From Acetobacter okinawensis (lineage in GTDB: Bacteria > Pseudomonadota > Alphaproteobacteria > Acetobacterales > Acetobacteraceae), in contig NZ_JOPJ01000001.1 of NCBI RefSeq assembly GCF_002153655.1, forward strand, positions 1-64,000: 64,000 nucleotides of DNA, read 5' to 3'. A program made the translations under genes and the position numbers. The notes beneath the pieces are model-generated. The model made no database searches. It was given only the letters and a program-made list of their open reading frames with translations, and was not told the origin of the DNA. How positions within the stretch are numbered: position 1 is the stretch's first letter; each line of letters begins with the position of its first letter. This document shows positions 21,611 to 30,959 of the stretch, one piece after another.

Positions 21611-21685
21611 TGGTGGGCGATGACGGGATCGAACCGCCGACCCTCTCGGTGTAAACGAGATGCTCTACCGCTAAGCTAATCGCCC
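21611..21685 (-). tRNA. tRNA-Val (UAC anticodon)
   Basis: On the minus strand the acceptor arm GGGCGAT pairs with ATCGCCC, followed by A and an encoded CCA (21611-21613). The D-arm (GCTTAGCGGTAGAGC), the anticodon stem TCTCG/CGAGA around loop TTTACAC (anticodon TAC) and the T-arm with GGTTCGATCCC are all present. Total length is 75 nt with CCA. Confidence 0.96.
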
Positions 21686-21701
21686 GCGCCCTATGTGTCA
21701 C

Positions 21702-21749
21702 AAAACAAAACGGCCGGCAACCCCTTTTTTAAAGAAATTGCCGGCCGTT
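21702..21749 (-). terminator. Terminator of the HU gene
   Basis: AACGGCCGGCAA (21709-21720) and TTGCCGGCCGTT (21738-21749) form a 12-bp perfect stem. On the minus strand it is followed by TTGTTTTGT. It lies 25 bp past the HU stop codon. Confidence 0.88.
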
Positions 21750-21773
21750 CTGAAATCAAAGTCTAAAGGCGGA

Positions 21774-22061
21774 TTATTTGCTTACCGCGTCCTTCAGTGC
21801 CTTGCCCGGTTTGAAGCGGACAGAGGTAGAAGCCGGAATATCAATTTCCTCGCCGGTACGGGGGTTACGGCCTTTGGCGGCCTTGCGGGTTGCGGTCACA
21901 AATGTGCCAAAGCCCACCAGACGCACTTCCTGCTTTGTGGACAGAGCTTTTTCAATCGCACCGAATACGGCGTCGACCACTTCTCCGGCCTTAGCCTTCG
22001 GCAGGTCAACGGCCTCTGCTACTGCTGAGACGAGCTCCTGCTTGTTAAGCGGCTTCTCCAT
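21774..22061 (-). CDS. hup: HU-type nucleoid DNA-binding protein
   Basis: A 95-residue histone-like protein that bends and compacts DNA as a dimer. N-terminal helices (LNKQELVSAVAEAV) are followed by VRLVGFGTF and the DNA-binding arm GRNPRTGEEIDIPA, then VRFKPGKALKDAV. I chose the ATG at 22061 with AAAGG six bases upstream; an upstream in-frame TTG is rejected. It lies 3' of lon on the same strand, an order widespread in proteobacteria, with its own promoter-like sequence and a strong terminator. Confidence 0.95.
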   Translation of the reverse strand: MEKPLNKQELVSAVAEAVDLPKAKAGEVVDAVFGAIEKALSTKQEVRLVGFGTFVTATRKAAKGRNPRTGEEIDIPASTSVRFKPGKALKDAVSK

Positions 22062-22134
22062 CTTACGCCTTTCACTTTCTTTCAATTCATAGGAGCGGCG
22101 GGCGGGTTTCGTCCGCCTCTCCGCTGCCTGAACG

Positions 22135-22163
22135 CACTATGAAGCCGTTTTTTCTTACGTCAA
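22135..22163 (-). promoter_or_regulatory. Candidate sigma-70-type promoter of the HU gene
   Basis: On the minus strand TTGACG (22158-22163) is separated by 17 bp from TAGTGC (22135-22140). The -35 match is good and the -10 match poor. It lies about 75 bp upstream of the HU start. The 141-bp gap between lon and hup holds nothing else I recognise. Confidence 0.35.
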
Positions 22164-22202
22164 CCAAGCAAACGCAAACTTCGGTCTTCTCATGCATTTT
22201 GG

Positions 22203-24704
22203 TTAATGTGGCAGCACGGGAACGGCTGTCTGGGCACCATTCGCGGGCACGGCATCCGGCACGTCTTCCCAGTGAATCGGCGTAGGCTGACTGACCAGCG
22301 CACGTGCCAGAACTTCGTCCACATGCGAAACGGGTACGATTTCCAGATTCTTCTTCACGCTGTCAGGAATTTCCGCCAGATCTTTCTCGTTTTCCTGCGG
22401 AATAAACACCGTGCGGATACCAGAGCGAACAGCCGCCAGCAGCTTTTCCTTAAGCCCGCCAATAGCAAGCACACGCCCCCTGAGCGTGATTTCACCCGTC
22501 ATGGCAACATCACGCCTGATGGGAATGCCCGTCAGAACACTTACCAGAGATGTCACCATGGCAACGCCCGCCGATGGTCCATCTTTAGGAGTCGCGCCTT
22601 CGGGGACATGCACATGAAAACTGCGCTTGTCGAAAATGGTAGGAACGATTCCAAAGCTAGTCGCCCGACTCCGCACAAACGAGAACGCAGCAGAGATGCT
22701 CTCCTTCATGACGTCGCCCAGCTTGCCGGTCTCCACGATTCCGCCCTTACCCGGCACCATAACGCTCTCAATGGTCAGGATTTCCCCGCCCACTTCGGTC
22801 CAGGCCAGCCCGGTGACAACACCAACCATGTCCTCGGCTTCGGTCTCACCGTAGCGGAAGCGCTGCACACCTGCGTATTTTTCCAGATTACGGGCCGTGA
22901 CCGCCACCTTTTTGGCTTTGCCGGTCACGATCTCCTTGACCGCCTTACGGGCAAGCTTGGCCAGTTCGCGCTCAAGGTTACGCACACCCGCCTCACGCGT
23001 GTAGTAACGAATCACATCGCGCAGGGCTTCCTCATTGATCGACCACTCGCCCGGCTTGAGGTTATGCGCCTCCACCTGCTTGCTGATGAGGTGCCGCTTG
23101 GCAATCTCGACCTTTTCGTCCTCCGTGTAACCGGAAAGGCGGATGACCTCCATGCGATCCAGCAACGGCTGGGGCATATCCAGACTATTGGCCGTTGTTA
23201 CGAACATGACATCGGACAGGTCGTAATCAACTTCCAGATAATGGTCCGCGAACGTGCCGTTCTGCTCGGGGTCCAGAACCTCCAGCAGAGCCGATGCCGG
23301 GTCACCCCGCCAGTCGGAGCCAAGCTTGTCAATTTCATCGAGCAGGAAAAGCGGGTTGGAGACCTTCGCCTTTTTCATGCCCTGAATGATCTTGCCCGGC
23401 ATGGAGCCAATATAGGTGCGCCTGTGCCCACGGATTTCGGCTTCGTCCCGCACCCCGCCCAAGGACATGCGCACATAGTGCCGCCCCGTGGCCTTGGCAA
23501 TGGACCGTGCGAGAGAAGTCTTGCCCACACCCGGTGGCCCGACAAGGCACAGAATCGGCCCTTTGAGCTTTTGTGCACGGCTCTGGACAGCCAGATATTC
23601 TAAAATACGTTCCTTGACCTTTTCCAGACCGTAGTGGTCCTCGTCCAGAACGCCTTCTGCTTCGGCCAGATCATGGCGCACTTTGGTCCGCTTTTTCCAC
23701 GGAATGCTCAAAATCCAGTCCAGATAGTTCCGCACAACCCCAGACTCGGCAGACATCATGCTCATGCCGCGCAGCTTTTTCAGCTCGCTCAGGGCTTTTT
23801 CCCGCGCTTCCTTGGAGAGCTTGGTCTTGGCGATCCGCTCTTCAATTTCGGCAGTTTCGTCCTTACCGTCCTCGCCTTCGCCCAGTTCTTTCTGAATGGC
23901 TTTAAGCTGCTCGTTCAGATAGTACTCGCGCTGTGTCTTTTCCATCTGACGTTTGACACGGTTGCGGATCTTCTTTTCCACCTGAAGCACGTCAATTTCT
24001 GCTTCAATGTGGCCAAAAACCTTTTCCAGCTGCCCCTGTACCGTGGGTGCTTCCAGAATTTCCTGCTTTTCGGAAATCTTGAGCGACAGATGGCTGGTCA
24101 CCGTATCCGCCAGCTTGGACAGATCGTTGATCTGGTTCAGTGAGACCAGAACCTCGGACGCAATTTTCTTGTTGAGCTTCATATACTGCTCAAACTGCGA
24201 CACAATGGAACGGCCCAGTGCTTCAGCCTCCGGCCCTATGGCCGCTTCGGCTGGCATTTCCTCAATATCGGCCTCAAAGTGGCCATTCACTTCATGCAGC
24301 GCCTTCACGCGCACACGGCGCACCCCTTCGACCAGCACCTTGACTGTACCGTCGGGCAGCTTGAGCAACTGCAAAATGGTGGAGAGCGTACCAACCCGGT
24401 AAATATCATCCGGTGTTGGGTCATCCTGCGCGGCATCTTTCTGGGCGACCAGCAGAATATGCCGGTCATCCTTGGTGACCGAGTCCAGTGCGCGCACGGA
24501 CTTTTCCCGCCCGACAAACAGCGGCACAATCATGTGGGGGAAAACCACAATGTCGCGCAGTGGCAGAACGGCCACATGTGTGCTTTTGGGTTCGGTTTTT
24601 ACTGCCGTTGCTTCAACCGCAGAAGCAGACTGCCCGGACACGACCGGGGCAACCTGATCGCTCTTGCGCCTGCGCCGTGGTGCCGGTTTTTCGTTATCAG
24701 CCAT
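22203..24704 (-). CDS. lon: Lon ATP-dependent protease
   Basis: An 833-residue soluble AAA+ serine protease for misfolded and regulatory proteins. The N-terminal substrate-binding domain starts with [21 protein letters not shown]. Walker A is GPPGVGKTS and Walker [10 protein letters not shown]. The C-terminal protease domain shows the Ser in [13 protein letters not shown] and the Lys in [10 protein letters not shown]. The ATG at 24704 is eight bases after GGAGG; the ATG six bases upstream sits too close to it. A basic, variable head of about 45 residues precedes the domain. Confidence 0.96.
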   Translation of the reverse strand: MADNEKPAPRRRRKSDQVAPVVSGQSASAVEATAVKTEPKSTHVAVLPLRDIVVFPHMIVPLFVGREKSVRALDSVTKDDRHILLVAQKDAAQDDPTPDDIYRVGTLSTILQLLKLPDGTVKVLVEGVRRVRVKALHEVNGHFEADIEEMPAEAAIGPEAEALGRSIVSQFEQYMKLNKKIASEVLVSLNQINDLSKLADTVTSHLSLKISEKQEILEAPTVQGQLEKVFGHIEAEIDVLQVEKKIRNRVKRQMEKTQREYYLNEQLKAIQKELGEGEDGKDETAEIEERIAKTKLSKEAREKALSELKKLRGMSMMSAESGVVRNYLDWILSIPWKKRTKVRHDLAEAEGVLDEDHYGLEKVKERILEYLAVQSRAQKLKGPILCLVGPPGVGKTSLARSIAKATGRHYVRMSLGGVRDEAEIRGHRRTYIGSMPGKIIQGMKKAKVSNPLFLLDEIDKLGSDWRGDPASALLEVLDPEQNGTFADHYLEVDYDLSDVMFVTTANSLDMPQPLLDRMEVIRLSGYTEDEKVEIAKRHLISKQVEAHNLKPGEWSINEEALRDVIRYYTREAGVRNLERELAKLARKAVKEIVTGKAKKVAVTARNLEKYAGVQRFRYGETEAEDMVGVVTGLAWTEVGGEILTIESVMVPGKGGIVETGKLGDVMKESISAAFSFVRSRATSFGIVPTIFDKRSFHVHVPEGATPKDGPSAGVAMVTSLVSVLTGIPIRRDVAMTGEITLRGRVLAIGGLKEKLLAAVRSGIRTVFIPQENEKDLAEIPDSVKKNLEIVPVSHVDEVLARALVSQPTPIHWEDVPDAVPANGAQTAVPVLPH

Positions 24705-24848
24705 CGTCATGACCTCCCGATAAGGACGATCGGTGCCGGGGCACCCGTCTGACGGCATACCCCCGCACTGAAGAAGGTACCCACAAAGAGTACCCCTGTG
24801 TTTCTCTTATGTTGTTATGCCCACAGCCCGGAACAATAGGGCAGAGGC

Positions 24849-24882
24849 AAGAACAGCACGAACAGGTGACCCATTCGTGCTG
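24849..24882 (-). terminator. Terminator of clpX
   Basis: CAGCACGAA (24854-24862) and TTCGTGCTG (24874-24882) form a 9-bp perfect stem. On the minus strand it is followed by TTCTTG. It lies 24 bp beyond the clpX stop and gives lon its own unit. Confidence 0.6.
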
Positions 24883-24906
24883 CTTACTTCAAAACTCCAG
24901 CCTGCC

Positions 24907-26172
24907 TCAGGCAGACTGCTCTGCTGGCACGTCTTTTTTCTTGCCATAAACATAGACCGGGCTGGCTTTGCCGTCCGCCACATCGCGGTTGACGACAACC
25001 TCCTCGACCGTATCAAGTCCCGGCAGATCAAACATGGTGGACATGAGAATACTCTCCAGAATGGAGCGCAACCCACGGGCACCCGTCTTGCGCACGATGG
25101 CCCTGTCCGCAATGGCCTTGAGCGCATCCTCCGTGAAGGACAGCTCAACATCTTCCATCTGGAAAAGGCGCTGGTACTGTTTGACCAGAGCATTTTTGGG
25201 CTCGGTCAGGATCTGGATCAGAGCTGCCTCATCCAGATCACCCAGCGTTGCCAGCACAGGCAGACGCCCGATAAATTCGGGAATAAGGCCAAACTTCATC
25301 AGATCTTCAGGCTCGACATCATGGAGGATTTCCCCCATCCGCCGGTCGTCAAGGGAGCGGACATCGGCACCAAAGCCAATACCCGTGCCCTTGCCACGTG
25401 CAGAAATGATCTTGTCCAGCCCTGCAAACGCACCACCGCAGATAAAGAGCATGTTGGTCGTATCCACCTGCAGGAATTCCTGCTGCGGATGTTTACGCCC
25501 GCCCTGCGGAGGAACCGAGGCAACGGTACCTTCCATGAGCTTGAGCAGGGCCTGCTGCACGCCCTCGCCGCTTACGTCACGCGTAATGGAGGGGTTGTCG
25601 GACTTTTTGGAAATCTTGTCGATTTCGTCAATATAGACAATCCCGCGCTGCGCGCGTTCCACGTTGTAGTCAGAGGCCTGCAACAGCTTGAGGATGATGT
25701 TCTCGACATCTTCCCCCACATACCCTGCTTCTGTCAGGGTTGTGGCGTCCGCCATTGTAAAAGGCACATCCAGAATACGCGCCAGCGTCTGGGCCAGCAG
25801 CGTTTTACCCGAGCCTGTCGGCCCGATGAGCAGGATGTTTGATTTGGCGATTTCCACATCACCAGCCTTGGTCACCTGCGACAGACGCTTGTAGTGGTTA
25901 TGCACCGCTACGGAGAGCACCTTTTTGGCCTGCATCTGGCCAATAACGTAGTCGTCCAGAACCTTGCAGATTTCCTTGGGAGTAGGAACACCCTCGCGCG
26001 ATTTGACCTGCATGGTCTTGTTCTCTTCACGGATAATATCCATGCAGAGTTCAACACATTCATCGCAGATAAACACGGTGGGGCCAGCAATAAGCTTGCG
26101 CACTTCGTGCTGTGACTTTCCACAGAACGAGCAATACAGCGTGTTCTTGGAATCTCCGGACTTTGCACTCAT
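24907..26172 (-). CDS. clpX: ClpX, ATP-dependent unfoldase of ClpXP
   Basis: A 421-residue AAA+ protein that unfolds substrates and feeds them to ClpP. The N-terminal zinc-binding domain has YCSFCGKS and ICDECVELC. Walker A is [12 protein letters not shown], and the sensor and pore-loop region [11 protein letters not shown] follows. Walker B is IVYIDEIDK. An IGF-type ClpP loop is represented by [10 protein letters not shown]. It is downstream of clpP by 120 bp. Confidence 0.96.
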   Translation of the reverse strand: MSAKSGDSKNTLYCSFCGKSQHEVRKLIAGPTVFICDECVELCMDIIREENKTMQVKSREGVPTPKEICKVLDDYVIGQMQAKKVLSVAVHNHYKRLSQVTKAGDVEIAKSNILLIGPTGSGKTLLAQTLARILDVPFTMADATTLTEAGYVGEDVENIILKLLQASDYNVERAQRGIVYIDEIDKISKKSDNPSITRDVSGEGVQQALLKLMEGTVASVPPQGGRKHPQQEFLQVDTTNMLFICGGAFAGLDKIISARGKGTGIGFGADVRSLDDRRMGEILHDVEPEDLMKFGLIPEFIGRLPVLATLGDLDEAALIQILTEPKNALVKQYQRLFQMEDVELSFTEDALKAIADRAIVRKTGARGLRSILESILMSTMFDLPGLDTVEEVVVNRDVADGKASPVYVYGKKKDVPAEQSA

Positions 26173-26292
26173 CAGCCCACTCCCCCGATCACCCCAGACA
26201 CCACGGAACCGGACGCCAAGCTCCGGAATTTTCCTGCATGCCTGAGGACAGACGGCCTCCTTATTGTAACAGGACGATTAAAGTATGCCAGA

Positions 26293-26955
26293 TTAAGGAT
26301 GACTTTTATCCTTTTTATCTGCTTCCGTCGCTTTGTGGTGGCTGATGACCTCATCCACAATACCAAAAGACTGGGCTTCAACTGCGGACATATAGCTGTC
26401 GCGCTCAAGCTTCTGCTCGATTTCTTCGAGTGTGCGACCTGTGTGCTCACGATAGATCTCGTTCAGGCGCTGACGGATAATCAGAATTTCCTTGGCCTGA
26501 ATTTCTATATCGCTGGCCTGCCCCTGCGCGCCGCCAGAAGGCTGGTGCACCATGACCCGCGCGTTAGGCAGAGCGAACCTGCGCCCTTTTTCCCCACCTG
26601 CCAGCAACAAGGAGCCCATGGAGGCTGCCTGACCGATACACACCGTGCTGACCGGGCTGCGGATGTACTGCATGGTGTCGTAAATGGCCAAACCAGCCGA
26701 TACAACGCCACCGGGACTATTGATGTAAAAGGAAATTTCCTTGGTCGGGTTCACACTTTCCAGATACAGAAGCTGCGCGGAAATAAGCGAAGCAACCTGA
26801 TCATAGACAGGCCCGGTCAGGAAGATGATCCGTTCCTGCAAAAGGCGGGAATAGATATCAAAAGCCCGTTCACCGCGTGAGGTCTGTTCGACCACCATCG
26901 GCACCAGTGCATTGCTGAAAATCTCAACGGGATCACGATCCCTCATACCACTCAT
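26293..26955 (-). CDS. clpP: ClpP, ATP-dependent protease proteolytic subunit
   Basis: A 220-residue serine protease that forms the double-ring chamber of ClpXP. The catalytic Ser112 lies in [15 protein letters not shown], His137 in [11 protein letters not shown], and the Asp in a later D of the [16 protein letters not shown] region. The substrate-binding [18 protein letters not shown] is present. ATG at 26955 or the ATG three codons later may be the start; neither has an obvious ribosome binding site. It sits between tig and clpX, the usual order. Confidence 0.95.
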   Translation of the reverse strand: MSGMRDRDPVEIFSNALVPMVVEQTSRGERAFDIYSRLLQERIIFLTGPVYDQVASLISAQLLYLESVNPTKEISFYINSPGGVVSAGLAIYDTMQYIRSPVSTVCIGQAASMGSLLLAGGEKGRRFALPNARVMVHQPSGGAQGQASDIEIQAKEILIIRQRLNEIYREHTGRTLEEIEQKLERDSYMSAVEAQSFGIVDEVISHHKATEADKKDKSHP

Positions 26956-27079
26956 TCCCGTACAAAAAACTTAATCACCCCTCCCTGCCTCTGCCGTGGA
27001 CAGAACCAGGGTCAGGCACACTGATTTCAAGATAGAGATAAAGTGGCAATATGCCACCCCAGAAACGAAAAACAGCTCC

Positions 27080-27115
27080 AAAAAGAATGTCCCGCCAGTT
27101 CACACTGGCGGGACA
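27080..27115 (-). terminator. Terminator of tig
   Basis: TGTCCCGCCAGT (27088-27099) and ACTGGCGGGACA (27104-27115) make a 12-bp perfect stem with a 4-base loop. On the minus strand it is followed by TTCTTTTTGG. It starts 11 bp past the tig stop codon, so clpP needs its own promoter within 26956-27080. Confidence 0.9.
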
Positions 27116-27126
27116 GAGCCGTTTTA

Positions 27127-28461
27127 TCAGATATTAGCTGGGGGAATATCTGATAGCTCCTCCAAGCTCACGTCCTTGTCCGTGACCTTGGCGAGTTCAA
27201 TCAGATAATCGACAACCTTGTTTTCAAAGATCGGTCCGCGCAGGGACTCAGCAGCCTGCGGATTCTTCTGGAAGAATTCAAAGACCTCTTTTTCCTGACC
27301 AGAATAACGCATGGCTTCAGCACGCACCGCACGGCCCAGCTCTTCCGGGCTGACGGAAATGCCGTTCTTACGACCAATTTCGGCCAGCAGCAGACCAAGC
27401 CTTACACGACGTTCCGCAATTTTGCGGTAATCGGCACGCAGGGTGTCTTCGTCCTTGTCCTTGTCTTCGTCATCAAGCTGACCAGCCTTGCGGTCGGCTT
27501 CCACCCGATTCCAGATCTGCTGGAACTCGGCTTCAACCATACCTTCGGGAGCAGGGAAGTCTGCTTTGCTGGAGAGAATGTCCAGCAGATCACGCTTGAT
27601 ACGCAGGCGCGACATCTGGTCGTATTCGCCTTCGATCTGCTTGCGCACCAGATCCTTGAGCTGCTCAAGGCTTTCAAAGCCCATGTTCTTGGCCAGGTCT
27701 TCGTCAACCGGGGCGTCCACAGCTTTTTTAAGCTGCTTTACCTTGATGTCGAAGGTCGCTTCCTTGCCTGCCAGTTCTTCTGCGCCGTAATCTTCGGGGA
27801 AGGTCACGGTGATGACTTTTTCTTCGCCCGGCTGCATGCCTTCGATCTGCTCGGCAAAGCCCGGAATAAAGCCTTCACCACCGATCTCGACATTCACGTC
27901 TTCAGCCGTGCCGCCATCAAAGGCAACGCCGTCCTGCTTACCCACAAAGTCAATGGCGACAACATCGCCCTTGGCTGCGGGGCGAACTTCCTCAATCACC
28001 TCAAAGGTACGGCCACGCTTGGCAATATCTTCCAGCACCTTGTTGATGGCTTCGTCAGCAACAGGGGTCTTCAGGCGTGTCAGAGCAAGGTCGGAAAGGT
28101 CCGGCACGGTGATTTCTGGCAGAATTTCGCTTTCCACCTTAAATTCCAGATCGCCACCCTTGTCATCCTGACCAGAGATCAGGTCGACCTTGGGCTGACC
28201 GGCCGGGCGCAGGCCGCGCTCTTCAAACACGGTACGGATAGCATCGGAGACAGCCTGCTCAAGCACTTCGCCCCAGACGGCCTCACCATAGCGCTGGCGC
28301 GCCAGAGAAACAGGCACCTTGCCCGGACGGAAGCCCGGCAGGTTCAGATTGCCAGCGACTTCCTTAAGGCGCGCATCACGCTTAGCCTCAAGTTCCGTAG
28401 CCGGAACCGTAACTGTGAAACCACGCTTCAGCCCTTCAGAAAGGGTCTCGGTAACCTGCAT
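27127..28461 (-). CDS. tig: Trigger factor, ribosome-associated chaperone
   Basis: A 444-residue chaperone and peptidyl-prolyl isomerase that binds nascent chains at the ribosome exit. The ribosome-binding motif is in NLPGFRPGKVP (G-F-R-x-G-K). The FKBP-type domain includes GDVVAIDFVGKQDGVAFDGG and GFIPGFAEQIEGM. A helical C-terminal substrate-binding domain ends in a tail. I chose the ATG at 28461, eight bases after GAGGAAGG; the frame opens 11 codons earlier. It heads the tig-clpP-clpX-lon-hup series. Confidence 0.95.
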   Translation of the reverse strand: MQVTETLSEGLKRGFTVTVPATELEAKRDARLKEVAGNLNLPGFRPGKVPVSLARQRYGEAVWGEVLEQAVSDAIRTVFEERGLRPAGQPKVDLISGQDDKGGDLEFKVESEILPEITVPDLSDLALTRLKTPVADEAINKVLEDIAKRGRTFEVIEEVRPAAKGDVVAIDFVGKQDGVAFDGGTAEDVNVEIGGEGFIPGFAEQIEGMQPGEEKVITVTFPEDYGAEELAGKEATFDIKVKQLKKAVDAPVDEDLAKNMGFESLEQLKDLVRKQIEGEYDQMSRLRIKRDLLDILSSKADFPAPEGMVEAEFQQIWNRVEADRKAGQLDDEDKDKDEDTLRADYRKIAERRVRLGLLLAEIGRKNGISVSPEELGRAVRAEAMRYSGQEKEVFEFFQKNPQAAESLRGPIFENKVVDYLIELAKVTDKDVSLEELSDIPPANI

Positions 28462-28558
28462 CGGCCAGGCCTTCCTCTCGGTACAAAAAATCACTCACCC
28501 GCTGCAATAACGCCCAAAAGGCGGCGGCGGACTGCGGACGGGAGCATGAAAATTCATT

Positions 28559-28643
<85 letters not shown>

Positions 28644-28683
28644 GCACACTCGTTACTCACCGTCGGCAAGATGCGTGGACTTA

Positions 28684-28705
28684 GCTTAAAGTGCCGGACA
28701 CGGCA
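28684..28705 (-). terminator. Candidate terminator downstream of nnr
   Basis: On the minus strand TGCCG-TGTC-CGGCA is followed by CTTTAAG (arms at 28692-28696 and 28701-28705). It lies between the nnr stop and the tRNA-Leu gene. The stem is short and the T-run weak. Confidence 0.4.
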
Positions 28706-28738
28706 AGTCACCGCGTATGGATTTATGCGTAACGCCCG

Positions 28739-30169
28739 TTACCCTTGCATCTGCTCGGCCTTTTGCCGGGCTAACCCCAGATAACGGTCGAGGTCCTCGG
28801 CCACGGGCCATGGCCCGGCCTGCTGCCCGGCTTCTCCATGCAGCCACACACCGGCACATGCCGCCTCCCACGCAGGCATGCCCGCCGCCAGCAGGGCTGC
28901 AATGACGCCCGACAGCGTATCCCCCGATCCGGCGGTACCCAGCGCAGCAGTAGCATGGGTGTTGATTGCCAGCCGCCCATCGGGGGCAGCAATCAGTGTG
29001 GACGCACCTTTGAGCACCACCACCGCGCCCGTCTCCTCTGCTGCTTGGCGCACCTGTTCGGGCGGATTACATCCTAGTGCACCAAATACGCGCGCAAACT
29101 CGCCGGTGTGTGGCGTTATAACCGATACCCCACGCAATCTGGCGGGCTGACCAGCACAGGCGGTTAACGCCCCGGCATCGGCCAGCACCGTGCGCCCCGA
29201 GTCCACCAATGCAGGCAGGGCATCCCCCACCTCTGCCTCGCTCAGCCCCGGACCGCAGACCCAGACGTGCCTGCGCGTGTCCTCCAGCAAGGTTGCCAAA
29301 GGTGCGTCGTCCACTATCAATCCGGGCTGACCAAGCCTGTAGGCTGGAGCAGCCGCACCCGCAGCCACCCGCACAAGCCCTGCCCCCACAGCCCGTGCCC
29401 CAGAGGCACAAAGCCGCGTGGCACCGGGCATGGACTGTCCCGCGCAAATACTGACCACACCGCGCGTATATTTATTGCTCTGCGCGCCCAGCACTGGCAG
29501 CGCCCACAAACCCGGCTCATTCTGCCACGTATTGGCTGGCACCGCCGCAAGCACGGAATCGGGCACACCGATATCAGCCAGAATAAGACGCCCCAACATA
29601 CCACGCGCAGGGTAAAGCAGATGTCCGGGCTTGAAGCGGCAGAACGTCACAGTCATAACCGCCTGCGGCGCGTAACCACGCACCTGCCCCGTTGCTCCGT
29701 CCAGACCTGAAGGAATGTCCACGGCCACAACCCTGCGGGCCGCACGCAGGGTTTCCGCCACCAGCCCCCCCACATCCCGGCTCAGGCCCGCGCCAAACAC
29801 GGCATCAACGACCAGATCGGCACGCTCCGCCTCCACTGCCGCAAAGGGCACATATGGACCAGCATAGGCAGCACGGGCACGACCTGCATCCGTCTGCACA
29901 CCCGGAGTGCTCAGTTCTGCAACACTGACCGGCCAGCCCATGGCGGCAAGGTGCCGGGCCGCCACATAACCATCCCCACCATTATTGCCCGGACCGCACA
30001 ACACCAGCACGCGGGCGGGCCGCTCATGGCGGCGGATCGCCCGCGCAACCGCCCGTCCGGCATTTTCCATCAGGGTGGAAACGGGCACATGGGCAACGCT
30101 CAGCCTGTCTACCTCCCCCATTTGCGCGGGTGTATAAAGGCTCAGGGATGATGGGTAACTGGACTGCAT
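28739..30169 (-). CDS. nnr: Bifunctional NAD(P)H-hydrate epimerase / ADP-dependent NAD(P)H-hydrate dehydratase
   Basis: A 476-residue metabolite-repair enzyme that restores damaged NADHX and NADPHX. The N-terminal epimerase (about residues 1-215) has GPGNNGGDGYVAARHL and DIPSGLDG. The C-terminal ribokinase-like dehydratase (about 225-470) has VITPHTGEFARVFG and the nucleotide-binding GTAGSGDTLSGVIAALLAAG. Both catalytic halves look intact. The ATG at 30169, with GGAG upstream, gives MQSSYPSSLSLYTPAQM; the open frame 25 codons further upstream has no family match. Confidence 0.93.
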   Translation of the reverse strand: MQSSYPSSLSLYTPAQMGEVDRLSVAHVPVSTLMENAGRAVARAIRRHERPARVLVLCGPGNNGGDGYVAARHLAAMGWPVSVAELSTPGVQTDAGRARAAYAGPYVPFAAVEAERADLVVDAVFGAGLSRDVGGLVAETLRAARRVVAVDIPSGLDGATGQVRGYAPQAVMTVTFCRFKPGHLLYPARGMLGRLILADIGVPDSVLAAVPANTWQNEPGLWALPVLGAQSNKYTRGVVSICAGQSMPGATRLCASGARAVGAGLVRVAAGAAAPAYRLGQPGLIVDDAPLATLLEDTRRHVWVCGPGLSEAEVGDALPALVDSGRTVLADAGALTACAGQPARLRGVSVITPHTGEFARVFGALGCNPPEQVRQAAEETGAVVVLKGASTLIAAPDGRLAINTHATAALGTAGSGDTLSGVIAALLAAGMPAWEAACAGVWLHGEAGQQAGPWPVAEDLDRYLGLARQKAEQMQG

Positions 30170-30331
30170 GTATGGCTCCGCACAATGCGTGTGAATGACA
30201 TCAGGCAACAATAGCCCCTTGCACCCGCCCCGTCCCCTTGGCAATCAGTCAGGCAGATACGCACCGGGCATGACGCTTTGCAAAACAGGCCTTGCTCCAC
30301 CCCAGCCCCAACCGTACCAAGCGGAGACAGC

Positions 30332-30787
30332 ATGCCACATTCCATTTTCTGGAGCCTTGTGCTCACCCTCCACCTCGTCAGCATCATCATGTGGGTGGGT
30401 GGTGGCGCCTATGCAGCCGTTGTGCTGCGCCCGAGCCTGAACCTGCTGGACCAGACGCAGCGCAACTCCGTGCACCTGCAAACCATGGCGCGCTTTTTCA
30501 AGGGGTTGACCCACGCCATCCCTACAACACTCATTACCGGGTGGCTGCTTATTCTGCACGAAGGTGGTTTTGCCAACGCACCATGGACCACCAACGCCAT
30601 GCAGCTTCTGGGCTTGATTATGGCCATACTGTTCGCACGGATGTACATGGGCACATACCAGAAGCTCCGCCGCGCCATCCGCCCGCAGGCATCCGGCTTC
30701 GACTCGGTTCGTAAGCAGGTGCTGATTATTGTGGCACTGGGAATCCTTGCGGTGCTCTGCGCCAGCCTTGGACATCCTTTTGTGTGA
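30332..30787 (+). CDS. Small four-helix membrane protein, CopD-like
   Basis: A 151-residue integral membrane protein with predicted helices at about residues 7-31, 56-76, 88-108 and 128-147. The first helix carries HLVSIIMWVGGGAYAAVVLRP, which resembles CopD-superfamily proteins (H in the first helix, W-V-G-G). The exact function is unknown. GGAGA lies upstream of the ATG at 30332; the open frame 18 codons earlier is less likely. It is divergent from the NAD(P)HX repair gene and followed after 172 bp by the helicase. Confidence 0.65.
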   Translation: MPHSIFWSLVLTLHLVSIIMWVGGGAYAAVVLRPSLNLLDQTQRNSVHLQTMARFFKGLTHAIPTTLITGWLLILHEGGFANAPWTTNAMQLLGLIMAILFARMYMGTYQKLRRAIRPQASGFDSVRKQVLIIVALGILAVLCASLGHPFV

Positions 30788-30959
30788 AGAATGCAAGTAT
30801 TCCTGCCAAAAACTTGATTTTAAGCACAAAGACCTTTATCGGGACTAGCGCCTGAGTGGCTTTGCAATACCTTGGACACACGGCAAGCGGTCTTTGCCGG
30901 TTCCATGAACAAAGCCACCAGTCAAGCTAAGCAACGACAGACCTAGTTCCGAGAGCATA

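Noticed and set aside
30905-30946. 13-codon frame ahead of the helicase as a leader peptide
   Set aside because: No ribosome binding site and no run of regulatory codons; kept only as a remark in the helicase entry.
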